Assembly (NCBI GenBank): GCA_033980235.1
Contig: CM067066.1
Span: forward strand, 41,105,977-41,169,976
Source: Diadema setosum
Taxonomy: Eukaryota > Echinodermata > Echinoidea > Diadematoida > Diadematidae
Direction of reading: 5' to 3'
DNA: 64,000 bases
The notes beneath the pieces were generated by a model. It was not told where the DNA came from. It searched no databases and saw nothing but the letters and a program-made list of their open reading frames with translations. Shown one piece after another: positions 37,031 to 49,002 of this stretch. A program made the translations under genes and the position numbers. Every line of letters begins with the position of its first letter. Positions within the stretch are counted from its first letter, which is position 1.

Positions 37031-38343
37031 TTAAGGGACATTTAAGGGACATCTACCATCCAAGTTTAGTCACAAACGGACCGACGGATCAAAAGTTATG
37101 ACCCATAATAAAAACGCGCCATAAAAATGTAACATTGGGCTCTAAAAGTTCATTGACCCATGCTTGTGACAATCGACCATGTGGTGACCATTCACTCCCC
37201 AAGGGACATCTACCATCCAAGTTTGGTCACAAATGGAGTGATGGATCAAAAGTTATGACCAATAATAGAAACATGTCATAAAAACCTAACATTGGGCCCT
37301 AAAGTTCATTAACCCCTGCCTGTGAGCTTTGACCTTGAGGTGACCTTCATATAAAGTAAAATGTGAAACTTTGTATGACCCCTCTTCCTTCGAAGTTTGA
37401 TTGCAATTGAAGCCCTGAGTAAAGAGTTATTGAAGTTTTTGTAGCGTTATGGACAGACGACGGACGGAAGGACGACGGACGGACGTCGGATGGACAGACG
37501 CCACAGGCGATCCCTTAGTCTCCCCTCACCTCCGGTGGGCTCGACAAAAATGATACGTGTGTATTCAGTAAAACAGTGAGGTCAGCATCAACCATAAACA
37601 AGGCAAGTGCCAAACTGTGTCTCGCCCATTCGCGTAGAAGAAATTAATGTTTTTCTAACTTTTGAAATGCGCCATAAAAACTGAACATTGGGCCCGAAAG
37701 TCCTTTGACCCCTGCCTATTACCTTTGACCTTAAGGTGACCTTTATGTTTGGTAAAATGTGTAACTTGGTATAACCACTCTCCCCCCAAATTTGATTGAA
37801 ATTGAAGTAGAAAGTTATTCAAGTTTTGGTAGCGTTATGGAGGGACGATGGATGGACGGACGGATGGACAGACGCTGCACGCTATCCCTTAGTCTCCCCT
37901 CACCTCTAGTGGACTCGACAAAAACGACAATGAAATGCTTGATAAGCAATGATTTCATTGCGTAAGTCTCCGTTTAGAATGTAAACCCTCACAAATGTCC
38001 TTAGTTAACTGGAAATTAGTAAGAGGCTGTCAAGCAGTATCCCTCTCATAGAATAATTGAAGTCTTGAAACCCAACAACAAAACCATAGCTTTTACTAGT
38101 ATATCTTTCTGTACAAACAAATGAATTGGGAACACAAAACAACCAATGTACAATAAATTTGTATCTATCTATCAACACTGTGTGACCAACAGCTCCCACT
38201 GACTATTCACAAACACATTGATAGCTTTTTCATGAAGGATTATTGTTTATTACTCCTTGCTGGGGCTAAATTTGTTACCACTTTTTTCATTTGGAATGTT
38301 ACAAAGAGTCCACTAAGTTTGGTCCTATCCATTCCAAACTAAC

Positions 38344-38447
38344 CTCGAGCCTGTGAGCAATAAGCCATTGACCCCGCCAAAGGTGGATAGTGCAACAGAC
38401 ACTGGCATGATCCAAGCCATGACTCCAAGCAGCTTATCCCCAAACGT
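38344..38447 (-). CDS. SLC7 transporter exon, TM7-TM8 region
   Basis: This 104-nt exon lies between acceptor TTCATTTTGCAG and donor TCGAG|GTTAGT. It reads [20 protein letters not shown] then [14 protein letters not shown], nearly the vertebrate LAT2 pattern [26 protein letters not shown]. This exon gives the strongest support for the LAT2/Asc-1 group over y+LAT or b0,+AT. Phase is 0 in, 2 out. Confidence 0.97.
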
Positions 38448-38824
38448 CTGCAAAATGAACAGTGACTCACATTGTAATCATTAATCATCACAGTAGAGTT
38501 GATTGAATTGTGTGTGGAAGGTGGTATTAGGCCAATTACTTAAAGAGTGCTGGCTAAAGGAAAAGTAAATATGCTCCATATGCTGTCATTTCATGTGCCA
38601 GAATATGAGAAATAACATAAAAACATATTGTAAGCAACATGGCATTACTTATATTGTAAACATGAAGGGCATGAAATTGTTTAAGAAGTCAGTGGATTAA
38701 CAGTGTAAAGGCAAGGTACAATACCTGCATTTACTTCACTGAAATGCCTTGAATTAAATGTAGTAACACACAGTAAGAATAGACTTCTTGGTGAAAAGAA
38801 CAGCTTAGCTTACCGTGAAATGAA

Positions 38825-39430
38825 ATTAAAGGAAACCAGAGTCTAAACAGAAATGTGGATTGAGTGAAAGCTGCAATATTAGTAGAAAACAGTAAAAGTT
38901 TGAAGAAAATCGGACAAACTGTTCAAAATGTATGAATTCTTAAAAATTCCCTTGCCATCATTGCTGGATAAGGAGACTACTACATTGTATGCTTTATGAT
39001 GTCATTATAAACAACAATCAAAGACAAAAGTATACATAGTAGTCTCCTTATCCAGCGATAATGGCAAAGGAATTTCAAAATATCTTCACTTTCAAATTCA
39101 TGAAATATATAATAAATAGATATCTTCAATTTTCTAGCATAATGAAAGAATACTTCACCTACTTCTTTCAGAAAGAGGGGCCATAATACCCTTGACATAT
39201 ATGTCAGTAACAAGTCCAAACTGTATTATGAAGAATTCAATTTTATGCAATTCTCTTTACATTTCCTTCATAATATAATCCAGCAATTAGCCATAGAAAC
39301 ATTAAAATTCAAAACTTTTGAACAGATTGTCTGATTTTCCTGAAACGTTCAGTGATGTGTTCTACTAATATTGCTGCTTTCATTTAATCCACATTTATAT
39401 TTGAGCTTTCATTTGGTTTTCCTCTGACAT
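38825..39430. mobile_element. Diverged fold-back element related to family A
   Basis: Left arm words AGCTGCAATATTAGTAGAA and AAGTTTGAAGAAAATCGGAC reappear inverted at the right (TTCTACTAATATTGCTGC, near 39361). The centre has complementary TAAGGAGACTACTAC and TAGTCTCCTTATCCAGC. The outer ends are eroded and no clear TTAA pair is left. Confidence 0.7.
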
Positions 39431-39745
39431 CTGTTCCTCGAGAACTCTGTTCCATGCAAACATCCACACTGATCTCACAGAAAAGGAGATTAAGGATTAA
39501 AAAAAAAAACAAACACACACATACACTAGGCTTTATTGATATCCACTAATGCCCATTCTGCTAGATGATGAGTCATGTACTAGAGTCCATCTCAAAGGAC
39601 TGTACGTCCTGTACCTTCAAATATTGGATCTTTTAAATCCAGAAATCTTGTCTGGAGCTATAAGTTATTATCATTATCAATTTTTTTTTTTTTTGTATCA
39701 AGAAATGCTCTACAGCAATGATGAAAAAGAGTGCAATAAACCTAC

Positions 39746-39869
39746 CACTGCAACAGCCTCAGTAGCCAGCAACTCTTTGGGTGACATGGCTGTGAAGTAT
39801 GCAACGTTGGCCATGACGTACACAAAGATGACAAGAGGTACAGATATCACAATGGCCCTTGGGAGATTC
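39746..39869 (-). CDS. SLC7 transporter exon, NLPRAI-TM6 segment
   Basis: This 124-nt exon lies between acceptor CACATTGCAG and donor GTG|GTAGGT. It reads [41 protein letters not shown], matching LAT2 NLPRAI.ISIPLV.FVY..ANVAY.TAMSP.ELL...AVAV. The phase joins to the exons on both sides. Confidence 0.97.
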
Positions 39870-40346
39870 CTGCAATGTGGCAAACAAACTCACTTTTTAA
39901 AAAGCTGTGGCTAGGTTTAATCAGTGTTATAGAATTTCAAGCTGATACTATTATTATGTTTCCATGATAGAGTAGATATCTGAAATCTGGAAATTTTTCT
40001 GGTCACCTGCCCTAAGCAAGTTCATCCTTTGTTTGAAAATGGTTGATGAATTCCATAAATTATAACGTAGGGCAAGCTTAGCATTTTGTCACTTTGAAAA
40101 TGAGTAAAGTGCCTAAAGGCCCCATTCCACCCTGACAACTGACCAATGAGAAAAAGTCTCAGTTGAATGGGGGTATTATCAACTGAAGAAAAAGAACGGT
40201 TACCTGTACTTGTACCCATGCTCGTGTGAGCATAATCTGAACTGGTCACACCATTCACTTTGTGAATTCAGTTCAAAGGTTTTTGCAGCTACACACACTA
40301 AAAACATGATGCGTTGCAGCTTAAATGCCAGTTGGTCTTCACTTAC

Positions 40347-40391
40347 CTGTATGGGTCTTTAAGTTCCTCCGTGACATAATTCAGGTAATTC
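40347..40391 (-). CDS. SLC7 transporter micro-exon, NYVTEEL motif
   Basis: This 45-nt exon lies between acceptor GCATGACAG and donor AG|GTAAGT. With TG carried in it reads W NYLNYVTEELKDPYR, matching LAT2 WNFLNYVTEEL.DPYK, a signature of SLC7 light chains. Confidence 0.95.
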
Positions 40392-40557
40392 CTGTCATGC
40401 AGAAAGGCAAGTGATTGCGTTAAGTAGAGAAAAGGACAGAATGTAAATATGATAGACTTTTGCATTTTCATTCAGGGTATAGACATTTGAAGATAACAGG
40501 TACATGAATATTTGGAATAAGTTAGGAGCTTTAAATACAAAAAGTATGCAATTCACC

Positions 40558-40597
<40 letters not shown>

Positions 40598-41835
40598 GAA
40601 TAATACAATGCTTATATAGCGCATATTACTACCGTATTGTCTCTATGCATTTTAGACCACTCATGTCAGACCAAAAATTGTTCAAGGACATGAATTCATG
40701 TACATCCAAATTTCCTAAAAGCATGACTATTTTTTTCATTTTATTGATAGAAATTAATTTCATTGATTTTCATGGGGGGGGGGGGGCATTTTGGCCCCCC
40801 CCTCGATGTTTCGCGTGATTATTCCGCAACGCGTGATGCTCTCGCCGCGACATTTTATGACTTTTTTCTTTCAAGTATCGCGCAACTTTTGAGACCAAAT
40901 TTGTCGCTCCCGGGCATTCCGTTTTGAAGCCACGCCCCTTTGAAAAAAATTTGTCGACCCAAAAATTGCTCAAAAACATGATTTTGTGTACAAATGCAAT
41001 GCAAATTGTGTTTTTGCAAGTAATTCACATAATAATAAATATTTTTATTTTCAATGGCTGATAATGATTTATTTTAGCCTGATTATGCTTTAAAAATATT
41101 CTGCGACAAGTTTTGACGAAAAAAAACCCAAGAAAAACAAAAATTAAAAAAACAAAGAAATACATAAGAAATTCAATAAACAATAAAATACATAAGAAAT
41201 AATTATGAATCTGAATTTTTGCTTCAATATCATTGTTGAGGATATTAAAAAGAATATATTCACCAAAAATTAGAAGTCTTGGAGCTTTACTTTTTATATA
41301 TAGGCAAAAAAGTATTTTTGTATAAATTAGCATAAATCAAAATTTGAAAAATCTACCTATACATTCTTGTAGATTACATTGGCCTCTACCATACTGCAAA
41401 TCTTCGCGAGGATCGCGCCATCCACTGCCGAGATCTGAAGGGGGGGGGGGGGGGGGGGGCAAAAAAGCCCCCCTCCCCCCCGTGGTTTCAAGTCCCTCAA
41501 AAAACCCGGTGGGATTAGGGTTAAGAGAACAGTGACATAGACAGTTTTCATAAAAAAATAATTAAAAAGTCAAAAAACAAAGAAAAACATGAGAAAGTAA
41601 AAAACAATAAACCAAAGATTTTGTTTTTTTGTTTTTTATGGAACAATCTTTTCCACTCACATCTGTTAAAGACACAAGAAAGAACATGAACACTAACAAC
41701 ACGCCTTTTGGGCGCTTCAATTAGTGTTTTATAGCAAGAAGTCTGATTTTATGCATACATTATGCAAAATTAGCATATAGTGAGATATTTTCATCTGTAA
41801 AAACTTTTCACAAGTTCCAAAGATATTAAACTCAC
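40392..41835. repeat. SLC7 intron with (AAT)n and G/C-run elements
   Basis: (AAT)n at 40558-40598. A G-run/C-run pair around GCATTTTGGC lies at 40773-40802. A second G-run (41440-41459) is followed by a C-run (41468-41480). The DNA between them is A-rich. No exon is seen. Confidence 0.6.
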
Positions 41836-41935
41836 CATCCTCCATAGGCAAAGAGGCCAGCATACAGGGCCAAGGCCAAGCTTCCCACATCGTATGAAGA
41901 ACCTTTAAATGCATTCTGCAAATTCTGCACATCCC
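41836..41935 (-). CDS. SLC7 transporter exon, FAYGGW segment
   Basis: This 100-nt exon lies between acceptor TTTCTTGCAG and donor GGATG|GTGAGT. It reads GDVQNLQNAFKGSSYDVGSL then ALALYAGLFAYGGW, matching LAT2 ..FQ.PD.G..ALAF..G.FAYGGW. The loop between TM5 and TM6 differs from vertebrates, as expected for a variable extracellular loop. Confidence 0.93.
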
Positions 41936-42304
41936 CTGCAAGAAAGAAAGACAAAACTGAACTCTATAGGTAGAGGAAAAAAACAAACAAACATGTGCAG
42001 TCCAAAAGGATGCAGATATGTTTACTTATGTAATCATTGCATTTCTCAAGACATATGGCCCCTACATACCTGCAGAGAAAGTTCATTGATCAAGACATTT
42101 GACTTTGAGGGTTGACCTTTAATAAGACAGTTCGGAGTTACATGTAGCTCATGTGCACATGGGTACAAATGATTTCTCATCTTTCTCAGTTGGTTAGGCA
42201 CTTCACTCATTTTAAAAGTGACAAAATGCATAAGATTGCCTGACATAAGAAATTATGGAATACAACAGTCATGTTCAAAGAAAGGATAAACTTGCATAGA
42301 CCAG

Positions 42305-42905
42305 GACCCCGTTTACAGTGCGAGGCTCGGCCGCGGCTCGGCCGCGGCCGAGTCCAGCCCCGCTTCAGTGTAAACGCGCAAAAGGCCAAATGCGAGGCCA
42401 AAATTGGCCTCGCATTTGGCCTCGCTCTGGAGGTGGTCTCGGCCGCGGCCGAGCCGCGGCCGAGCCCGGCCTTTTCTTGGTTTAAACGCAAACTGGGCCA
42501 AATGCGCGGCCAATTGCGCGGCCAGTTTTAGTCTGGCCTCCAAACCCTCTGCCTGTATCTTTCGCTGTTCAGGATATTAACCCCCTCAACGTCGAAAACT
42601 AGTATAGTTTAAGGTGGTTTTGTCCTGCAAAGGATTTTTTCCTTCGGCAAAGGCCTTTGCCCGAACGGCGACTTCTTCGCCACGGAATTCAGTTGGCAAA
42701 GGGTCTGAAAACCAGACAATACCAAATTGCGTTAGTTTACAAGCAGAGCGCCACTACGACCAAATAATGAAAGGTTTGAATCGAAAGCGCGGCCGAGCCC
42801 AGCAGTGTAAACGGACAAAATTGCGAGGCTCGGCCGCGCAATTGAGGCCGGGCTCGGCCGCGGCCGAGCCGCGGCCGAGCCCGGCCCCGCACTGTAAACG
42901 GGGTC
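42305..42905 (-). mobile_element. GC-rich inverted-repeat element, family C copy 2 (601 bp, inverted)
   Basis: Same terminal repeats and interior as copy 1 but in the opposite orientation and of identical length. CAG lies directly on both sides (42302-42304 and 42906-42908), consistent with a 3-bp target duplication. It lies in an SLC7 intron. Confidence 0.9.
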
Positions 42906-43216
42906 CAGGTGACCACAATGGGAAAGCATCCACTACATTATTTTGCATTCAATGTCTTAATAATCTTTTTCTATGATGTCGCCAAATACAATGTACCACT
43001 TTTGCTGTTAGGTGGATGTGTTGGCAAGCACAGTTTATAAGTATTACTTGAATATTCATTAGGTCACAGATGCTTATCTCTGTGAATTTGAAAACAATGA
43101 CCTTTTTCTGCTCATGCGCAAAATGGAACCCTGAACTGGCTTATTCTTTTGCATGAAAAGATATTCTGCTATTTGAGAGTTATCCTTTTTATCTATTTAC
43201 ATGGAACCAAAATCCA

Positions 43217-43569
43217 TTGTGTAAAATTTACAATTTTTACATTTCAAACAGACAACAAATTGCTATTTTTATGTTTATGTGTTCACACAACCTCTTCCCT
43301 ACTTCTCTGCATGAATATTTTATTTCAAATCGGTCCATCCATGATTATTATACAAGAAATTCTACTGATTATCATCTCCCGTCTGTATGCACCTCTATGC
43401 TCAAAAATTCTGTTTTCTATAGAGGCCCTTTGTTATGGAATGATTTACCAAATGAAATAAGAACTATCTCTTCACTAAATCAATTCAAGAAGAGAGATAA
43501 GTTGTATTTATTAGATTTACATAACTTGCAATGACCTTGCCACGCATAAAGCGATGTGTCACCTCATAA

Positions 43570-43605
<36 letters not shown>

Positions 43606-43840
43606 TGTATTAATATGCAAATCTGAATGAATTATTTTGTCATCGGGGTCCAACTTTATATAAGGCAATCAGCCTTCCTGTTGTGCCCTCACACTTTTAT
43701 AATGTTTCTTTTCCATTTTCTCCTCTGTCCTGCAGAGGATTGTATGTTTGTAAATGTGTTAATGTGTTTTTGTTGCGTATTCATTGTGATGTTTTTTATG
43801 AAAGTGTTGAAATAAAGAACTTGAACTTGAACTTTCCAAA
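43217..43840 (+). mobile_element. 5'-truncated LINE, C-terminal ORF2 and 3' UTR
   Basis: Encodes HEYFISNRSIHDYYTRNSTD then FYRGPLLWNDLPNEIRTISS before a stop, the conserved C-terminal block of CR1/RTE/L2-type ORF2. A 3' UTR with (GT)n at 43571-43602 follows. The tail is AATAAAGAACTTGAACTTGA, short tandem CTTGAA repeats typical of LINE tails. Clade is uncertain. Confidence 0.8.
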
Positions 43841-44681
43841 CTGCAATTATTGACTGACAATGAAGGGTCTAACGACCAACCCTCCAACTTTGACTCATCC
43901 ATTCATTTCATTTAAATGAGTATCTTTTTACATTATTACCCTTCCTACCAACTACCCAATCATATAATGGCTAGAAAGCAGTCATGTTTGTTTGTTTGTT
44001 TGTTTTTGCCAAACATTTAACCTTTTAACCTTGAGCATACTTGTGCACAAATATTCCTCAGTAAAAGGATTTCTTTCAAATATTATGCAGCAGGCCAAAT
44101 TTGAGGCTAATCTGGGCTCAGCATGCCCACAGACTATATTATGCATTGCCTTGCAATTGATCCCCTATGGCTGTTTCATACTCATCTAAAATAAATGTTC
44201 CCACTTGTAACTGGTACTGTCTGACTCAATTACCCAGCCATCTCTTATCCAAACTTCTCTATCATCGGAACGTATTCAGGCAGTGAAGATGAAAAAAAAA
44301 CCCCAATAATTTCAAACTCACTTTTAACTCTTGTGAAAGTCACACAATTTACCTATAATATTCCCAACAGAATCCTGTTATGAATTTTATGCTAAAAGTT
44401 TCAATTCCTGTGAAAGATGGACTACAATTTGAAGCAGGCTAGCATGTATTATGCCACTGTTGTGACGTATGCTATACCTATATAGCTACCACTGGGTTGA
44501 CAGCTACATGTACATGTACATGTACATTTTTGTACGTGTACATTTTTGTACATGCACATAAACATTGTTTCTCCCATATCCAGCAAAATCCCTTATCTGG
44601 ACGGGCGCTGCTCCCAACATGGTTGCATAACAGAGCTCGGAGTGTAATTGCTTTCTTAATATTTGTGGTTATGTTTTGTAG
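43841..44681. other. SLC7 intron, nothing recognised
   Basis: AT-rich, with ACATGTACATGTACATG repeats near 44510. No exon is supported. Confidence 0.45.
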
Positions 44682-44695
44682 TACATCTACTTCAT

Positions 44696-46458
44696 TTTTT
44701 TTTTTTTTTTTTTGACCCCAACAGGGTATTTATTGCCTCCATAATTCAACATTTTATATCACATCATACAAAAAATGGAGAAAAAAAAATACAATGAGCT
44801 TCAAAAGGGGTTCCTGGGATCAAAGGAAACCACAAACTATTTACACAATATACTTCATTTGCTTTGGTAAATTATAATATGTTTTCTTACTATTCAGATC
44901 TTCCTCTATTCTTTTACAAATTTCTCTTCCAAACAAATGTTGCAAATTAGTTTCACGACATTCTTTTCCGGTTTTATTTCTTAACAGTATATATCTATAA
45001 ATACACCAAAAGGCAATTGTCAAAAACAAATCTAATTCAGTCTCTTTATGAGCTTTTAACAGATGCATTCCTGTTATCTTCAAATCAACTTTATATATAA
45101 TTTTAATTATAACTGTTAGATACGAAAAGAAAAACTTATTCAATTTACACTCAATAAACGCATGTAGATTATCTTCATCTACACCGCAATGCTCACATAT
45201 TCCATCTCTTTTGATTTGCCATCTGCACAAATTCTTTTTTACTGGTAGTAGATTATACAAAATCTTAAAATTAAATTCTTTCAATTTGTTTTCTTTACAA
45301 TAACACAAGTTTCTTTTGAATATATTCGTCCAATCAAATGATGAGTCGAATATCTTTTCCCAGTATATACAACATCTGTTACTATCGGGACATTGTGTAC
45401 ACAATAGTTTGTAAAACTGTTTGGTTGAAACATCTTGAATGCTTTTTTTCTGCTCTCTTCTTCCTATTCTTATTTTAGGAATTTCCAATAACCTATTATG
45501 AAACTTTATACATGATTCCTCGTAATTACTTATCCATGCTTTTGGGATAGCCTGGCGTAATAAAATATAATCAAAAAGTAATGTTTGCTTACTTTTTTGT
45601 CGTTTAAGTTGATACAAAATTTCTGGAATGGATATAAACTTATCATTCTTAAAAAAATCTTTAAAAAATACAATTCCACTTTGATACCAACCATCATAAA
45701 ATAAGGTCTTTTTATGAAAAGTTACATTTTTATTATGCCACAAAATTTCATATTGTACTCCGTGTACCATGGGTTGAAATTTTAAACAAATATCATTCTT
45801 TATCATTAACCAAGCTTCTAATATTTCAATATAAAACAATGGGAGTTTATCTTTACTTATTCTCTTCATATTCAAACAATCCAAATTAGAATTTAGCAAC
45901 AATTCTAATCCACCGAAAAAGTTATACCAATAAAAGCACATTTTACCCCATGTTCCTTTCGTTGCACCTATAGTGCGACCAAGCCATCTCAATCGGAAAC
46001 GTGAGTTTTTGCTTAAAAAGATCGATCATATTAACGCCTCCTTTTTCAAACTCTTTAATCATAATGGTTCGTTTCACTTTTTCAGTTTTTGCTTGCCAAA
46101 TAAAATTATATAACAGATTATTCAATCGTTTCAATATTTTCTCAGGAATTGTGTCAACCATAAGTATATGAACTATTTGACTTAAAGCTAAGGTTTTGAC
46201 AATAATCAATCTACCAAAAAGAGTAAGTTTTCTTTTTCTCCAATTATCCAAAAGTCTTTGCAATTTCGTAAGTTTGTTTTCCCAATTCAATGCTCGTGCT
46301 TTATTCATATCAGGTGAAACATAAAACCCTAGGTACTTTGTGGGTGTGTCTGTCCACACTAAATCAAGATCATCGAGTGACCATTTTGACTTGGCAGCTC
46401 CCAGCCACATAACAGATGTTTTACTCTTATTCAGTTTTGGTCCTGCTACATTTCCAAA
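44696..46458 (-). mobile_element. 5'-truncated L1/Tx1-type LINE with poly(A) and 14-bp target duplication
   Basis: The minus strand encodes the end of a reverse transcriptase (GPKLNKSKTSVMWLG, PTKYLGFYV) and thumb-like LLDNWRKRKLTLFGR. After a frameshift near 45.95-45.99 kb a frame of about 380 residues follows. It includes a zinc-ribbon-like CEHCGVDEDNLHAFIEC, as in the zf-RVT domain of L1/Tx1 ORF2. Stop at 44841. A poly(A) (T-run 44696-44713) closes it. TACATCTACTTCAT is repeated at 44682-44695 and 46459-46472, so the frame extending to 46512 is flanking DNA read through by chance. Confidence 0.88.
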
Positions 46459-46864
46459 TACATCTACTTCATGTTCTTTCTTCAGTAGGGTGATTTTTTT
46501 AACAAACTGCATTTTTGTTTTACTTAGAGCTAACAGAAAATGTGTCCATTTAGCCTATCTTTAGATCCTGTTTGAGCAGAAAGTATCACGCTTTAGAAGT
46601 ATTGCCATGATATTGTCACTTACCTGAGTTCTGATTAAACAGTGGCAGCTGTATCAAATCATTGTACTCACGCTCATCCTCCACGTCAGGAAGAAAATAC
46701 ACAAACAATCATATCCAAGTTTATCTTTCATCATGCTGAACGCTAACCCTCGTTAAGTCGTGTCATAGTTATGCCAACAGGGCAGTCACTTTCAAGGCCA
46801 ATTTTCATGTTTCTATGTGACATAATTACTGATATTCACAATAAGAACAAGAGAGTCGACCCAG

Positions 46865-47410
46865 GGTCTCGTGCTCACCTGACTATCGCAAGTTCACCTT
46901 CCACGCAGTCACCACTAGTCTTCCCACTCGTGCCCATTTGTACAAATATATATTCTATCACCCAAGTAATAATATCTGTCCAGTTTGGTGAAAAATTGAC
47001 CATGCATTCTCAGGAAGAAAGATGATAATGTACATTTAAGGCCCATTTTTGGATCCCCCCTTCCCCCAGGCTGGGGGGGGGGGGGGGGGGGGAGCACCTC
47101 TGGATCCGCCATGAACAATCTTGAAACTGCGGTCATCAATGTTCTTACTCATAGTATTAATTTTAGCTCTATGACTTCTGGTTCTAGAGAAGAAGATTAA
47201 AGATTTCTTAATTCAGGGCGATTTGGGCCCCCTGGGATCCATTTGAACAAATTGAGATCCTATCCCCTTATAGGGATGCTACTTGCCAAGTTTGGTGAAA
47301 ATTGAACTAGGGGTTTTCAAGAAGATAAAAATGTGAAAAGTTTATGCAAGACACATGACAAATGACACATGACAGATGAAGAGCGATCGCAATAGCTCAG
47401 GTGAGCTAAA
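46865..47410. mobile_element. Short element with GCTCACCTGA / TCAGGTGAGC inverted ends
   Basis: Left end GGGTCTCGTGCTCACCTGAC and right end ATAGCTCAGGTGAGCTAAA are imperfect inverted complements. Inside are TGGTGAAAATTGAACTAGGG and a G-run (47075-47091) with CTCTGGATCCGCCATG, a nested G/C-run element end. No gene is seen. Confidence 0.6.
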
Positions 47411-48060
47411 AACCTAGATTTGCCAAATCTAGCATTTGAAAATCCACACTTTCTGTTTCTCTGCTATCAACCAGCCACACTGCCATCTCCCTCTGCCAGC
47501 AGCCTAAAATCTGCCTTGTATGTGAAGCAGTTAATTAGCTTCATCAGGTTCTGCCTCTTTTTCAACTTCTTTCTCCAATATCTCCCTCTTTATTGGTGCT
47601 GTCACTGCTTTTAATCCCATTGTTGTTGATATCCAAATCCATGATCTCACCAGAGTTATTTTCGCTGATTATCTTACACAGTTCTCAACTAGTACATAAT
47701 CGAAACTGTTTTCAAAGTTCATGACTGGAAAAAGAAATTTAAGCCTTTACCATCTGTATGAAGAAATATCATTTTTCATGTCACGGATTAGGATTCAGAT
47801 CTATTGCTGCACGATGTATGATGTAGCCTACCAGCATGGTGAGCCAACTAATCCCTAAACTTCAGTCTGCCTCCTACCAGCATGTACTCCACAGCTATGA
47901 CTGTGTCTGCATTTGAAGAATATCTGTCAGTATGCTGATGTGCACATGTATGTATTTGATGTATGTAAGCCTTTTATTCTTAAGCATTTCTGTAGATATT
48001 GAAGAGTTTATTGACCCCAACAAACATAAACTTGAAGTAATCCTTTCATGTCTACTTTCT
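47411..48060. other. SLC7 intron, nothing recognised
   Basis: No exon or repeat recognised. Confidence 0.4.
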
Positions 48061-48064
48061 TCAC

Positions 48065-48965
48065 GATATCCCCATATTACCGGTAATTCCAAAAGCATAA
48101 GTAACCTCAGTGAGACCTACCCGTACTCCTTTTATCTTGGGAATGAAGTACCTTGCTTTGGCCAACAACCTCAGTAAAGCTACTGAAATCAACCCCTTTA
48201 TCTTGGGAAAGAAGAGTTTTGCCTTGATCCAAAACCCCAGTGATCCTATTGAAACCAACTCATGTATCTCTGGAAGGTTCTTGTCTTTACCCACAACCTC
48301 AGCAACCCTAGTGAAACTAACCCTTGTATCTTGGGAAGGAAGGGTCTGCCTTGATCCGTAACTTCAGTAACCCAAGTGAAACCAACCCCTGTTTCTTGGG
48401 AAGGAAGGGTCTTGCCTTTAGTTGCTGCTATTGTGATCAAGGCAAGACCCTTCCTTCCCAGGATACAGGGCTAAGTTTCACTAGGGTTGCCGAGGTTGTT
48501 GATCTAGTCAAGAGCCTTCCAAAAATAGAGGGGTTGGTTTCAAGAGGGTTGCTGAGGTTGAGGGTAAAGGCAAGACCCTTCCTGAGATACAGTTACATTG
48601 GAAAGGGGGAGGGGTCTGTCTTGATCCACAACCTTATAGTAACCCTAGAGAAACCCTTGTATCTTGAGGAGGGTGGAGCTTGACATGATCCACAAACTCA
48701 ACAACCCTAATTCTTGGGGAGGAAGGATCTTGTCTTGATTCATAACATCTTTCATCCAAGTGAAACCATCCCATCTTTCTTTACTTGGGTATGAAAGGTC
48801 TTGCCTTGACCCATAACCTCACTAACCCCTGTATCTTGGGAAGGAAGGCTCTTGCCTTGATCCACAATCTCACTGGTCAGCAACCCTTGTGACACCTTGT
48901 GACACCTATTCCTCACTACATAAGAGAGGAAAAGTCCACAGTCTCAGTTGCTCTAGTGAAACCTA
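48065..48965. repeat. Minisatellite (about 60-70 bp units) with an internal inverted block
   Basis: Units contain GTATCTTGGGAAGGAAGG, TCTTGCCTTGATCC, ACAACCTCAGTAACCC and GTGAAACCAACCC. From about 48430 to 48595 the same words appear as inverse complements (GGCAAGACCCTTCCTTCCCA), then the direct orientation returns. Open frames across it are repeat artefacts. Confidence 0.85.
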
Positions 48966-49002
48966 CTACTACATATAGTGAAGAAAAGGTTTACAACTTT
49001 AA

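Larger units (their letters stand above)
33421..37930. repeat. Tandem repeat of about 157 bp in a composite element, broken by nested insertions
   Basis: Units carry GTGACCTTTGACCTTGTGGT, CTCCCCAAGGGACATCTACC, AAAAGTTATGACCCATAATA and GCGCCATAAAAACTTAACAT. Adjacent intact units near 34271 and 34428 are 157 bp apart. Recognisable units lie at 33.58-34.52 and 36.39-37.40 kb. GACGGACGGA-rich ends followed by CCCTTAGTCTCCCCTCACCT occur at about 37450-37545 and 37845-37915. A LINE 3' end (34.52-36.38 kb) and a TTAA element (36.47-37.03 kb) interrupt the array. It lies in an SLC7 intron. Confidence 0.85.

Noticed and set aside
46459..46512. N-terminal extension of the LINE frame
   Set aside because: It lies outside the 14-bp target duplication, so it is host DNA read through by chance.
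46627..46690. Possible extra SLC7 exon on the minus strand with donor TCAG|GTAAGTG and frame EYNDLIQLPLFNQNS
   Set aside because: No acceptor gives an open frame in the needed phase 1. The exons at 49594 and 41836 already join in phase with good homology, so a cassette here is not needed.
48110..48683. Frames of up to 119 codons
   Set aside because: They follow the minisatellite unit and appear on both strands.
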